From assembly GCA_964634205.1 (NCBI GenBank), contig CAZWKE010000009.1, forward strand, positions 1-64,000: a DNA stretch of 64,000 bases. The letters run 5' to 3'. The notes beneath the pieces were generated by a model that searched no databases, was not told the origin of the DNA, and saw only the letters and a program-made list of their open reading frames with translations. This DNA is from JAFGGG01 sp964634205 (GTDB lineage Bacteria; Spirochaetota; Spirochaetia; SZUA-6; RPPD01). The translations under genes and the position numbers were made by a program. This document shows positions 42,686 through 51,999 of this stretch, one piece after another. Each line of letters opens with the position of its first letter. Position 1 is the stretch's first letter.

Positions 42686-43279
42686 CTATTTTTTCTTTTT
42701 TTCCGCGGGATAACTGTTGAACAGATCCAGCAATTCGTAGCGGGAGTGGGTATTTGTTTTTTTAAATATATTCAGCACATGGTTTTTGGCCGTTCCTTCC
42801 GAGATAAAGAGCTTGGCGGCGATGGCTTTGGATGATTTTCCTTTTACCAGTAAAAAGAGGACCTCCTCCTCCCTTTTGCTGAGCTCATAGAATCCGGCAA
42901 ACGTCCGTTCTTTTTTGGGTCCCGTAAAATAGCTGGTTTTTTTCAAACCCACGGCGGTCCGGTTATCGGTAAAATATACCCTGAACTCCTGGTCCGCCAA
43001 AGTCAGGGTATCGTCATGTCTTATAAATTCGCTGTTTGAAATCCTGCGGCCATTGATAAACGTCCCGTTCATGCTGTCAAGATCACGTATTTTGAGGGCC
43101 TCTCCCCGGAGATAAATCTCGGCATGTTTCCTGGATACATTCTTGGAAGAAAGGTACAGGTGACACTTTTTGCTCCTGCCGATGATAAAAGGAAAGGTAT
43201 CGATTTTTATGAATATCGTGTTTCCGTCGCTTAAATTTCCTTCCAAGAACCAGTATTTTTTTGAAGCATTTTTCTGCAT
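42686..43279 (-). CDS. FHA domain - LuxR helix-turn-helix protein
   Basis: 197 residues. The N-terminal forkhead-associated domain has the phosphothreonine-binding set GRSKKCHLYL, NVSRKHAEIYL, DSMNGTFINGRRI. The C-terminal LuxR-type HTH is LSKREEEVLFLLVKGKSSKA and continues with GTAKNHVLNIF. It has no receiver. The layout suggests a DNA-binding protein controlled by Ser/Thr phosphorylation; no Ser/Thr kinase is in the window. It lies 71 bases upstream of the sigma-factor gene on the same strand. Weak ribosome site at ATG 43279. Confidence 0.88.
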   Translation of the reverse strand: MQKNASKKYWFLEGNLSDGNTIFIKIDTFPFIIGRSKKCHLYLSSKNVSRKHAEIYLRGEALKIRDLDSMNGTFINGRRISNSEFIRHDDTLTLADQEFRVYFTDNRTAVGLKKTSYFTGPKKERTFAGFYELSKREEEVLFLLVKGKSSKAIAAKLFISEGTAKNHVLNIFKKTNTHSRYELLDLFNSYPAEKKKK

Positions 43280-43425
43280 TTTAATCGGTCCGGGTTTATG
43301 GTATGATTTCTGATTTTTTCTGTCAATATCCTATAAAACATACCAAACGGCATACTGAATTTTTACGGTAAATGATTCATTAATATTGCATATATCACTT
43401 TGCCCGGAAAGGAGGGCATAGCAAA

Positions 43426-43587
43426 ATGGCCGGAAAAACAAAGTACCTTGAACCAAAACATTACGCGGACCAGGAATATGCCGCCTGGGAAGCAATCTAT
43501 GATCACATCAAAGAAAGCCCCGCAAAAATGAAAAAAGAAATCATCAGGATGTTGATGAAAAAACTCATTATTTTCAGAAAAGAATAA
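43426..43587 (+). CDS. 53-aa hypothetical protein
   Basis: ATG 43426 with AAGGAGGG nine bases upstream; stop TAA at 43585-43587. Very Lys- and Tyr-rich (KYLEPKHYADQEYAAWEAIY, then KKEIIRMLMKKLIIF), probably helical. The strong ribosome site is the main support; no family recognised. Confidence 0.55.
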   Translation: MAGKTKYLEPKHYADQEYAAWEAIYDHIKESPAKMKKEIIRMLMKKLIIFRKE

Positions 43588-43700
43588 ACTTCTGCCACGA
43601 TTGCCGCAAAATTCTCCTTGTATTCCGTTATTGAGTGTCTTATGCTCTAATGCAAAACATGACAATTAATGCCGGGCCCGCCTGGTACAAGGAGTACAAT

Positions 43701-44648
43701 GTGAAAAAGATCATCTCCCTTTCATTTGTAATAATGCTTGCGCTTGTTTCCTGCCTGGATTTTGAGGCATTGATCAAGAATCCCGGAACACAGCAGGCAA
43801 GAGTCGCCGGCCCCGCCGTCGGGCATCCGCATTTTAAGGCGTATAATGATCCGGTAAAATTCAAAAAAAATCCTTCCGCAAGCTCATGCTTTGCAGGGGA
43901 GTTGGCGGAAGAGTCGAAAATGAATGTGCTCGATCTTTTGAATTACGTACGAAAGCTGCATGGATTGGGTCCCGTGACCTATAATTACGCAAATGATATC
44001 TATGCCCAGAAGGGGGCGTTCCTTATCGCCTTAAACGGTGCCATGAGTCATAATCCCCCCAAGACCTGGCGCTGCTGGTCCGACGAGGCATTCAAAGGCT
44101 GCAGCTCCAGCGATATTATCGGCGGCACCACCGCGCCGTTTACCCCGTGCCAGGCGGTCATGTACTGGCTGACCGACACCGGGGTGGAAAGCCTGGGCCA
44201 CCGGAGATGGATACTGAGCCCGTTTTTAAAGACGGTGGCGTATGGTCAGGCGGTGGTGAACGGCCGCTACGGCGGCACACTCATGGTAATCGGCGACAAG
44301 CACCAGAACGCGCGTACGGATTTTGTGGCCTATCCCTTCCGGGAGTACCCGGCGCTGCTGTTCGATATGAACTGGTATCTTTCGTTCTCGGTGATCCAGG
44401 ACAGGACAAACTCATGGAACAACCAAGGTGTGAATTTTTCCGCGGCAAAGATCACCGTGACCGCGGAATCGGGAAAAAATCTCTCTATACGATCCCAAAA
44501 ACACGACAACCAGGGCTTTGGGGTACCGAACCTGTTGGCCTGGAAGGTGAACGGTCTGCGCAAGGGGGTCCGCTATACCGTGACGGTGCAAAACGTCAAG
44601 ACCAAGGACGGGCAGAAGGACTATGAATACTGGTTTATGATCAAGTAA
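43701..44648 (+). CDS. CAP/SCP-domain lipoprotein
   Basis: 315 residues from a GTG at 43701, chosen because AAGGAG lies just upstream and the product begins with a lipoprotein signal (KKIISLSFVIMLALVSC); the frame stays open to 43635 without support. The CAP domain spans ~75-210 (LDLLNYVRKLHGLGPVTYN, GAMSHNPP, ESLGHRRWILSP), with the His residues typical of the family cleft. The C-terminal ~80 residues are beta-rich. Family roles are diverse and mostly extracellular; function here unknown. Confidence 0.85.
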   Translation: MKKIISLSFVIMLALVSCLDFEALIKNPGTQQARVAGPAVGHPHFKAYNDPVKFKKNPSASSCFAGELAEESKMNVLDLLNYVRKLHGLGPVTYNYANDIYAQKGAFLIALNGAMSHNPPKTWRCWSDEAFKGCSSSDIIGGTTAPFTPCQAVMYWLTDTGVESLGHRRWILSPFLKTVAYGQAVVNGRYGGTLMVIGDKHQNARTDFVAYPFREYPALLFDMNWYLSFSVIQDRTNSWNNQGVNFSAAKITVTAESGKNLSIRSQKHDNQGFGVPNLLAWKVNGLRKGVRYTVTVQNVKTKDGQKDYEYWFMIK

Positions 44649-44798
44649 AGCCGAGCATTAGCACTGCCGTGGGAACCGGGCCATGACCGCCGCCGGAATA
44701 TAATCCGCGCCGTAACCGCTCCCGGGGGCCGTAACCGCCGCCGGACTCAGCCCGGCTGCTCATTTTCCGAGTGTCGCCTGCGTCGAACCCGCGGACTC

Positions 44799-46223
44799 TC
44801 ATTTTTTCGTCTTTCTCTCCGTAAAGGGATGATCGTTCTTCCACATCCTGGCAATAATGATAAAGGGAAAAATAAACCACGCGGCGTTGGCAAGCACCGG
44901 GACCAGGGGATTCACGGCCGCATGGGGGCCCCACAGCTCCTCGGAGAGAATGATGGTCACATTGGTAAACATGACTGCCGAGTAAATGATTGCGGGCAGC
45001 CTGACCCAGTTCCTCCTGCGAATGAACGCGTACACCGCGAACAGGTAAAACGGACCGAAAAGCAGGACGTCGAGCCAGATGGTAGCCTTGTACCAGACAG
45101 GCCGCGCCAGCAGCAGGGGGTCGAAATTCCCTTCCCACCAGTGGACGATGTCAATGAAAAAACGCGGCGGCCAGGCCGGGTAGGCAAAATTCGCGGGGTG
45201 TAAGCTTACCGGACCCGCGATGGCGATCTGCTCGATGCTGATGAGGTACGGCACAAACAGCAGATTGAACAGCAGATATGCCAGGATTATGATATCCAGG
45301 GGACGCCTCCGCAAGGGGATCACGGTCTCGCCCTCCCGCAGGTGCTGCGTCGGCAGGGGAATAAGACCGGAAACACTCCGCATCCGTTCTTTGTAAAACG
45401 GCCTGCCGATCATCATCCGCCGGTCGGCCATCGGAACACTGATAAAAGTAAAAAGAAGGATCATGGCGGCCGGACCCAAAAGCATCCAGGGCCGGAAGTT
45501 CCCGGAGGCCGCGGCAAACAGGAACAGTCCGCACCAGAACAGGACCTCCCCGAAATAGTTCGGGTGCCGGCACCGGCGCCACAGGCCTTTTTCCAGCAGC
45601 CGTCCCTTTTCACTGCTCTGCTTTCTGAAACTCCAAAGCTGCATATCGCTCACCGCCTCAATCACAATCGCGCTTAAGGTCACCACCAGCGCCGCAACGT
45701 CTATGAGATTCAGGGCCGCGGTCCCCTGCCGGAACACAAAGAACAGCGGCAGCAGGCCCAGAAAAACAATACCCGTGGGAAAGACATGAAAGCCGAAGAA
45801 GCTTACCAGCCAGTACCAGCGGCCGGAGCTTTTCCTGAAATCGGAATAGCGCCAGTCCTCGTCCGTAAACCCCTTCCAACGCCGTATCCAGTTCCAGGTC
45901 AGGCGCACCGCCCATATCAGAACGACAATGATCACAATCATACCGCGGGGTGAAAGCACGGGAGCGGTCAATCCCAGATAAAGGATGATGGGCACCGGAG
46001 CAACACTCCAGTAGGGATCATAGAAGCTGGAGTTGTCGCTTATCATACTGAAGACAAAAATGACCAGGGTTGCCGCGAGGTCGGCCAAGGCGACGGACTC
46101 GATCAGCGATGTACCGTGCAGCAGCAGTACCGTCACCGCCGCCGCGAAAAACGCGCACAGGTAGCCCGCACCGCAGAAAAGAAGTGCCGCGGTTTTTTCC
46201 ATATTCTTTATCTTCTTACCCAT
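44799..46223 (-). CDS. membrane fusion of DUF1295 (steroid 5-alpha-reductase-like) and EXPERA domains
   Basis: 474 residues, about 11 membrane segments. Residues ~60-290 match DUF1295/isoprenylcysteine methyltransferase-like reductases: DPYWSVAPVP, WYWLVSFFGFHVFPTG, GLWRRCRHPNYFGEVLFWCG. Residues ~325-465 match the EXPERA domain of EBP/TMEM97 (sterol isomerase and sigma-2 receptor relatives): HWWEGNFDPLLLARPVWYKA, NWVRLPAIIYSAVMFTN and ILSEELWGPHAAVNP. EBP-like proteins act on sterols. A single polypeptide joining both is unusual, and the substrate here is unknown. ATG 46223. Confidence 0.82.
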   Translation of the reverse strand: MGKKIKNMEKTAALLFCGAGYLCAFFAAAVTVLLLHGTSLIESVALADLAATLVIFVFSMISDNSSFYDPYWSVAPVPIILYLGLTAPVLSPRGMIVIIVVLIWAVRLTWNWIRRWKGFTDEDWRYSDFRKSSGRWYWLVSFFGFHVFPTGIVFLGLLPLFFVFRQGTAALNLIDVAALVVTLSAIVIEAVSDMQLWSFRKQSSEKGRLLEKGLWRRCRHPNYFGEVLFWCGLFLFAAASGNFRPWMLLGPAAMILLFTFISVPMADRRMMIGRPFYKERMRSVSGLIPLPTQHLREGETVIPLRRRPLDIIILAYLLFNLLFVPYLISIEQIAIAGPVSLHPANFAYPAWPPRFFIDIVHWWEGNFDPLLLARPVWYKATIWLDVLLFGPFYLFAVYAFIRRRNWVRLPAIIYSAVMFTNVTIILSEELWGPHAAVNPLVPVLANAAWFIFPFIIIARMWKNDHPFTERKTKK

Positions 46224-46428
46224 AACGCCCGCCTTTCAAATTGGGATAATACCGTCGTAGATACTCCGGCCATGATAATTATTCATAAAATCGAGTATAC
46301 TTTCAAGGACAATTCAGTGGTATGAAATTGCCCTTAATTTATTACCTATAGTAATTGCTGTAAAATTCTGATATCCTCTTTACTTACGAAAAACGTATTA
46401 CATAAGTGTAGTTGGAGAACATGCGTAT

Positions 46429-48018
46429 ATGCCCATAACGATTAACAGAAAAGACGTCAGTTTCAAACCAAATCCTGCAAGAGTAATATGCAGGCTTTAT
46501 CTGCCGGGCGAAGAGCCAAGGGTCTTAAAGATTATCCAAAAAATACTGGAGCTGTCCGACGAAGAGGTCAATATCACTTTAAGCAACGTCTTAAGGGATT
46601 TTTCAAAGCGCCATCGCAATATTTCCAAGATATTTGAATTGAATTTCAATAAAATCATACAGATTTTGGATGATACCGATTTTAACACAATGGCGCCGCA
46701 TTTTCTGGAGAGGTATCAAAAAATCCGCGGCAATCTTCAAGAACTAATACCTGAGGCTTCACCGGAACAGAGAATGCGAAAACTTTTAATCGGTTCATTC
46801 TTTACCATGGAATACTCTATAGAATCGGCCGCGTTTTTTAATCCATCAATTGTTGAAGATACCAACCAAACCGGACTGCCGGAAAAAGGCCAAAAGAGAG
46901 TAATATTAAGTTTCCGCGCCACCGGCGAAGGCCATATATCATCAATTGTGTTCAGAGAGGCCGTTATTGATAAAGATAATAATATGCAGCTTAAACCAAC
47001 CAGCCGGCTGGTTGATGTTCCGGAGGCTATTAAACGCTATGTATATAAAAAGGAGATTTTTTTAAAACAGCTTGATGAGATGAATCTGTACCGGAACGCG
47101 GTCGGCAAGGTGAATGAAGAAGCAAAACAAATTATCAATAATACCATTGCAATGATAATGAACAGGCTTGATAAAACTTTTGTATACGGAGAATTACAGG
47201 AAAGCATTGAAAAAGCCTTAAAAAACCCGGATTTAACCATTTATAAAAAAGGAGTAATTGATTCTATAAACTGGCTGGCCAGTTCACATTATGAGATTGA
47301 GTTTTCACTGGACACCGCAATTTCAGAGCGCGTCATATTCCCCATATCCTACCGGGAAAGAAATGGAATCGAAGACGCCAGATTTGTTAAATTTACCAAT
47401 GAGGACGGCAGCACTATTTACTATGGCACCTATACGGCGTATGACGGACATACAATCCTTCCGAAATTAATTCGAACCAAAGATTTTATACATTTCAAGA
47501 TAATGCCGTTAAACGGACCTTATGCGCAAAACAAAGGAATGGCGCTTTTCCCGCGAAAAATAAAAGGGAAATATGTGATGTTTTCCCGTTATGACGGGGT
47601 GAATAATTATATTATGTATTCTGATAATATCAACCTGTGGCAGAATGCCTATGAAATTAACAGCCCGCTCCAACCCTGGGGCTATATTCAAACCGGCAAC
47701 TGCGGATCACCGATCGAAACAGAAAAGGGTTGGCTCATGCTGACTCATGGGGTGGGCCCCATGCGAAAGTATTGTATCGGCGCGGTTCTGTTGGATTTGG
47801 ATGATCCGACCAAGGTTTTAGGTTATTTAAAAGATCCGCTCTTGGTACCGAATGAGGAAGAACGGGAAGGATATGTGCCGAATGTGGTCTACTCCTGCGG
47901 CTCTATTATGCATAACGACGAATTAATCCTGCCGTACGGGATATCCGACACATCTGCTACCATAGCCACAGTACCGATGCATGAATTGATGGAAGAACTG
48001 ATGAATTCAAAGCGTTAA
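46429..48018 (+). CDS. GH130-family glycoside phosphorylase, long form
   Basis: 529 residues. The C-terminal ~270 residues form a GH130 five-bladed propeller with the catalytic Asp in NGIEDARFVKF and KGMALFPRKIKGKYVMFSRYD. Residues 1 to ~265 form a long helical N-terminal region (KRHRNISKIFELNFNKIIQ) not found in short GH130 enzymes. The family phosphorolyses or hydrolyses mannosides, commonly beta-1,2 or beta-1,4. Specificity cannot be assigned. GGAG lies 12 bases before ATG 46429. First of a plus-strand set with deacetylase, GT4 and GH100-like genes. Confidence 0.87.
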   Translation: MPITINRKDVSFKPNPARVICRLYLPGEEPRVLKIIQKILELSDEEVNITLSNVLRDFSKRHRNISKIFELNFNKIIQILDDTDFNTMAPHFLERYQKIRGNLQELIPEASPEQRMRKLLIGSFFTMEYSIESAAFFNPSIVEDTNQTGLPEKGQKRVILSFRATGEGHISSIVFREAVIDKDNNMQLKPTSRLVDVPEAIKRYVYKKEIFLKQLDEMNLYRNAVGKVNEEAKQIINNTIAMIMNRLDKTFVYGELQESIEKALKNPDLTIYKKGVIDSINWLASSHYEIEFSLDTAISERVIFPISYRERNGIEDARFVKFTNEDGSTIYYGTYTAYDGHTILPKLIRTKDFIHFKIMPLNGPYAQNKGMALFPRKIKGKYVMFSRYDGVNNYIMYSDNINLWQNAYEINSPLQPWGYIQTGNCGSPIETEKGWLMLTHGVGPMRKYCIGAVLLDLDDPTKVLGYLKDPLLVPNEEEREGYVPNVVYSCGSIMHNDELILPYGISDTSATIATVPMHELMEELMNSKR

Positions 48019-48033
48019 ATATATGGAATATCC

Positions 48034-48645
48034 GTGAACGGAGAGAAAAATGCCGCCGTTATAGTTGCTCATCCTGATGATGAAATACTCTGGGCCGGCG
48101 GTTTGATAATGATGAATCCGGATTACAAGTGGCATATTGTTGCCCTCTGTAGAGGTGACGATCCTGACCGGGCCCCCCGGTTTTATCGGGTCATGAAACA
48201 GCTCAAGGCTGCCGGTAAAATGGGTATGCTGGATGACAGTCCGGAACAAACGCCATTACATAGACGGCATATCAAGCAGACGATCCTTTCATTACTGCCT
48301 GACCTGGATTTTGATCTCATTATCAGCCATAATCCTCACGGGGAATATACCCGACACCTGCGACACGAAGAAATAGGAAAAGAAGTGATTACTTTATGGC
48401 GGCAAAACAAATTGTGTGCCAAAGAATTATGGTTGTTTGCCTATGAGGACGGTAATAAGGCTTACCTGCCGAAAGCTGTCGGCAATGCGCATAAATATCT
48501 CAACATTCCCCGGAAAATATGGCAGGCAAAATATACTATTATTACAGAAATATACGGATTTGCCGCAGACAGTTTTGAGGCACGCACCACACCGACGGTA
48601 GAGGCATTTTGGTGTTTTGATAAATCCAAGGAGTTTAAGATATGA
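48034..48645 (+). CDS. PIG-L family N-acetylglucosaminyl deacetylase
   Basis: 203 residues from GTG 48034. Zinc motif AHPDDE and a later zinc His in GEYTRHLRHEEIG, plus SHNPHGEYT. The family removes acetyl from GlcNAc linked to inositol or malate (PIG-L, MshB, BshB) or from antibiotics. The stop overlaps the next GT4 start (ATGA), so the two are coupled. With neighbouring GT4 genes, a GlcN-containing product is plausible (inference). Confidence 0.88.
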   Translation: MNGEKNAAVIVAHPDDEILWAGGLIMMNPDYKWHIVALCRGDDPDRAPRFYRVMKQLKAAGKMGMLDDSPEQTPLHRRHIKQTILSLLPDLDFDLIISHNPHGEYTRHLRHEEIGKEVITLWRQNKLCAKELWLFAYEDGNKAYLPKAVGNAHKYLNIPRKIWQAKYTIITEIYGFAADSFEARTTPTVEAFWCFDKSKEFKI

Positions 48646-49784
48646 AAATATTGGTAATGTATGATTATCCGGCGTCTCCCACCGGGTTATCCACACAAGG
48701 TGATCTGTTATATAGAGGATTAAAGGAAATAGGTGTGGAGGTGTTCCCTGTTAATCACTCATCTACACAGGAAAAAGAGTGGTACTATCATTGGTTTAAA
48801 CCTGATCTGGCGGTCGGTATAGGATTCTGGGGTAATATCCCTGAATTGGTTCTTCATCCCCAACAGCATGGGGTGAAAGCATTGCCGTGGTTGGTTGCCG
48901 ATGGTTATATTGCCAATTTTCAGGAAATTTTAAACTCACTGCCGTTAATTCTGGTTACCTCAAACTGGGTAAAGGAAATTTACCGGCGGGATGGTATCAA
49001 TAAACCGGAAATCGATATTTTACCGGTTGGTATTGACACGGATGCTTTTTCGCCGAAGGAAAAAGATGATCCCAAAATCTCCGCGCTCCGCGATGCCGTC
49101 GGGGTCGCTGAAAACGAAATCATGATTTTGACCGCCGGCGGTGATGCTGCCTCTAAAGGCGCCCAGGAAGTTATGCAGGCCCTGGCCATGATCAATCAGG
49201 AAGCCCCGTCCTGGAAATACATCTGCAAAGTGTATCCCTCATCGCAGACCGAGAGACAAAATCCGGATGATCTTAAGTTAGCCCAACAGTTGGGCATACA
49301 GCATAGCGTTACGTACAATACAACAATCGCTTCACGAAACTTTATGCCCTATTTGCTGAATGCCTGCGATATTTATGCCGCACCCTCCCGCATAGAAGGG
49401 TTCGGGATGATCCAGGTGGAAGCCGGTGCGTGCGAAAAGCCGGTTATCGGTATAAAGGCCATGGCCATGCTGGATACATTAGTTCATGGGGAAACCGCGC
49501 TGCTTGCCGATGTTGCCTCGGAAATTTACATTAAAGAGGCCTCGATGGGGAAACATGCCGGATTTGCATTCCAGCAAAAAGTAGTATTTCCATCACCAAG
49601 AATCGTAGATTACAGGGCCAGTATTTATGATATAGCCGACCACCTGCTGAGCTTAATGAACAACCCCCGGTTGCGCGAAAAACTGGGGGTTGCTGCCCGT
49701 AAACGGGCCGTGGAAAAATATGATTACCGGGTTGTAGCCAAAAATTTCGTTAAGATTGTTCAACATAAATTTGGGATAAGATAA
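48642..49784 (+). CDS. GT4-type glycosyltransferase
   Basis: 380 residues, GT-B fold. Begins KILVMYDYPASPTGLSTQGD; NDP-sugar site around IYAAPSRIEGFGMIQVEAGACEKPV with the typical E-x7-E arrangement. Retaining transferase, probably using a GDP- or UDP-hexose. Overlaps the deacetylase stop by four bases; the next gene starts three bases after its stop. Confidence 0.9.
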   Translation: MKILVMYDYPASPTGLSTQGDLLYRGLKEIGVEVFPVNHSSTQEKEWYYHWFKPDLAVGIGFWGNIPELVLHPQQHGVKALPWLVADGYIANFQEILNSLPLILVTSNWVKEIYRRDGINKPEIDILPVGIDTDAFSPKEKDDPKISALRDAVGVAENEIMILTAGGDAASKGAQEVMQALAMINQEAPSWKYICKVYPSSQTERQNPDDLKLAQQLGIQHSVTYNTTIASRNFMPYLLNACDIYAAPSRIEGFGMIQVEAGACEKPVIGIKAMAMLDTLVHGETALLADVASEIYIKEASMGKHAGFAFQQKVVFPSPRIVDYRASIYDIADHLLSLMNNPRLREKLGVAARKRAVEKYDYRVVAKNFVKIVQHKFGIR

Positions 49785-49787
49785 TAA

Positions 49788-50960
49788 ATGATAAGCGATA
49801 CTATAACACAAGCCAAGGATGCCGCCATAAAGGTTTTGCTCCATAATAAAGAAGGGCCGTATAACGGGCTGCCGCGGACCGCCGGCTGGGGATATCCGGA
49901 ACCATATACACGCGATCTGATGCTGTCCATACTGGGAATCGCGCATTGTAATAACCGGGAATTGATAACTGCCTGGCAAAAAACTTTGAAAAGCCTGGCG
50001 GACAATCAGACCGACTTGGGACATATTCCATCTCTCGCACATGATTCTGCAGAAAGGGGCGCCAGCGATACCACCCCTTTATTTTTACTGGCAGTTGCCG
50101 TCTACAGAAAACTTTCCGGTAAAAAATCCTTTTTAGCGAAAGCAGTAAACAAGGCCCTGACCTGGATGGAATATCAATCGCCGTCGGACCGCTTACTTGT
50201 GGGTCAATTACCGACCAGTGATTGGCGTGATGAGCAATGGGTGCTCGGCTATGGTTTGTATGTGAACACTATCGTGTATAGTTATCTGCGTTTGTACGGT
50301 TTACACCATAAAGCGGAATCGTTAAAAAAAATGATGTTTCATCTATCCATAAAAGAAGAGGATAAAACCCGCACCGGGATTGAGGGATTTAAGCTGAAGA
50401 ATAAACCATACTATGCCCTCTGGTCATATAAAATATACAACAGTGAAAGATTTGATTTGCTGGGTAACAGCCTTGCCGTTCTTACCGGTATTGCTTCTCC
50501 GGAGAGAGCGGAAAAAATCTTTGCCTGGATTGAAAATGAGTGTAAAAAAATGCAGGAACAGGGGGACCTGGCCGTCGGCATGCCTCCCAACTTTTTTCCT
50601 TACATCAAGCCGGAAGATCCTGACTGGCGTCCGCGCTACCGATCTTTCAACAAACCCGGCGAATACCATAATGGCGGAATCTGGCCGTTTATCTGCGGAT
50701 TTTACATCGCCGCCTTGGTTGCCGCCAAAAAATATAAGCCGGCTTTAGAAAAGCTTTATGTGCTGACCGATTTGGTAAAATTATCCAAAACAACAAAAGT
50801 ACAGTATGGGTTTAACGAATGGATCAAAGCCCAGGACGGTACTCCGCAGGGGAATGACTGGCAGACCTGGTCGGCCGCCATGTATTTGTATGCTGTTGCT
50901 TGCGTGGAAAAAAAACGCACACCGTATTTTGATGAAATAAGGGAAAATAGCCGGATTTAA
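49788..50960 (+). CDS. (alpha/alpha)6-barrel glycosidase, GH100/amylo-1,6-glucosidase-like
   Basis: 390 residues. Motifs of the invertase-like barrel: WGYPEPYTRDLML, PTSDWRDEQWVLG, EYHNGGIWPFICGFYIA and GNDWQTWSAAMYLYA. The Asp in YTRDL and Glu/Asp around WRDEQ fit catalytic acids. Closest recognised is GH100 neutral invertase or related GH63/GH133; substrate undetermined. Last gene of the plus-strand half; convergent with the GT4 at 50991. Confidence 0.75.
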   Translation: MISDTITQAKDAAIKVLLHNKEGPYNGLPRTAGWGYPEPYTRDLMLSILGIAHCNNRELITAWQKTLKSLADNQTDLGHIPSLAHDSAERGASDTTPLFLLAVAVYRKLSGKKSFLAKAVNKALTWMEYQSPSDRLLVGQLPTSDWRDEQWVLGYGLYVNTIVYSYLRLYGLHHKAESLKKMMFHLSIKEEDKTRTGIEGFKLKNKPYYALWSYKIYNSERFDLLGNSLAVLTGIASPERAEKIFAWIENECKKMQEQGDLAVGMPPNFFPYIKPEDPDWRPRYRSFNKPGEYHNGGIWPFICGFYIAALVAAKKYKPALEKLYVLTDLVKLSKTTKVQYGFNEWIKAQDGTPQGNDWQTWSAAMYLYAVACVEKKRTPYFDEIRENSRI

Positions 50961-50990
50961 AAAATAAATCACCGCCGCCGCACGGGTTCT

Positions 50991-51998
50991 TTATAATAGT
51001 ATTTGCTTATAAATTTTACAGTATTCGCCAATCATCGTATCCATACCGAACTTGCTTTGGGCCCACTCCCGGCAGGACGAACGCTTTATTTTTTTTATTT
51101 CCGGAAGAACTCCTACAGCCTCATTTATGTTGTTTACCAGAAATCCGGTTTTTTGATGGATTATCAATTCCGGCATGGCGCCTTTACGAAACGCGATCAC
51201 CGGCGTACCGCAAAACATGGATTCGGCAACGCTCAAACCAAAGGGTTCGGCAAAATTAATCGGATGAAGCAGGGCATACGCTCCGCCCAGCAGTTTATCC
51301 CGCGCTTTTGCCTCTGACGGTCCTGTAAAAATTATATCTTCATCATTTAAAAAGGGTTCGACCTTTTCTTTAAAATAATTTTGATCCTGGATGATCCCGG
51401 ATATAATTAGTTGCCTGCCCGCTGCCTTGGCGATTTTTATGGCTTCGTGCGTGCCCTTGTCATGATGGATTCTGCCGAAAAATAGAAGATAGTCTCCCGG
51501 ATTTTCGTTTAAGGTAAAATCTTCTGATTTAATGCCATTGTAAACAGTGGCAATATAGTGTAGTTCCGGCGAGCGGTCCGCGTTGCTTATCGAGACATAA
51601 TAACCCGTATCATTATATTTTTTAAAAACAGGAATAATTTTAGGCGAAGAAAAACCATGAATGGTTGTAAGCATGGGCGTCTTTATCAAGCGCGAGTAGG
51701 TAAGCGGCAGGAAATCATAATTATTGTGAATAATATCGAACGTATCGGCCCGTTCCATCATATGGGCAATGTGCAGGCACTCCCAGACCTTGGGATCCAG
51801 GCTTTGATCCTCTTCATAAGGCGCCTCGGCAATGTATTCCAGGTTTCCGCCGGTATGCGAATTACCGGTCGCAAACAGGGTTACCTCATGGCCGAGGCCG
51901 ACCATACCTTCGGCAATATTTGAGGCGACCTGTTCCCAGGGACCGTAGTGCCGGGGAGGCGTTCTCCAGGCGATCGGAGCCAACACTGCTATTTTCAT
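50991..51998 (-). CDS. GT4-type glycosyltransferase
   Basis: 335 residues. KIAVLAPIAWRTPPRHYGPWEQ at the N-terminus, LLFFGRIHHDKGTHEAIKIAK, and the C-terminal NDP-sugar motif NFAEPFGLSVAESMFCGTP. Start ATG 51998 follows the stop of the GH130 gene by one base, so they are co-translated. Common in GH130 mannoside clusters. Confidence 0.9.
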   Translation of the reverse strand: MKIAVLAPIAWRTPPRHYGPWEQVASNIAEGMVGLGHEVTLFATGNSHTGGNLEYIAEAPYEEDQSLDPKVWECLHIAHMMERADTFDIIHNNYDFLPLTYSRLIKTPMLTTIHGFSSPKIIPVFKKYNDTGYYVSISNADRSPELHYIATVYNGIKSEDFTLNENPGDYLLFFGRIHHDKGTHEAIKIAKAAGRQLIISGIIQDQNYFKEKVEPFLNDEDIIFTGPSEAKARDKLLGGAYALLHPINFAEPFGLSVAESMFCGTPVIAFRKGAMPELIIHQKTGFLVNNINEAVGVLPEIKKIKRSSCREWAQSKFGMDTMIGEYCKIYKQILL

Positions 51999-51999
51999 A

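Noticed and set aside
44641..44802. 53-codon Gly/Arg-rich minus-strand frame starting in an ATGA overlap with the DUF1295-EXPERA gene
   Set aside because: Low-complexity composition, overlaps the end of the CAP gene, no ribosome site of its own and no recognised family.
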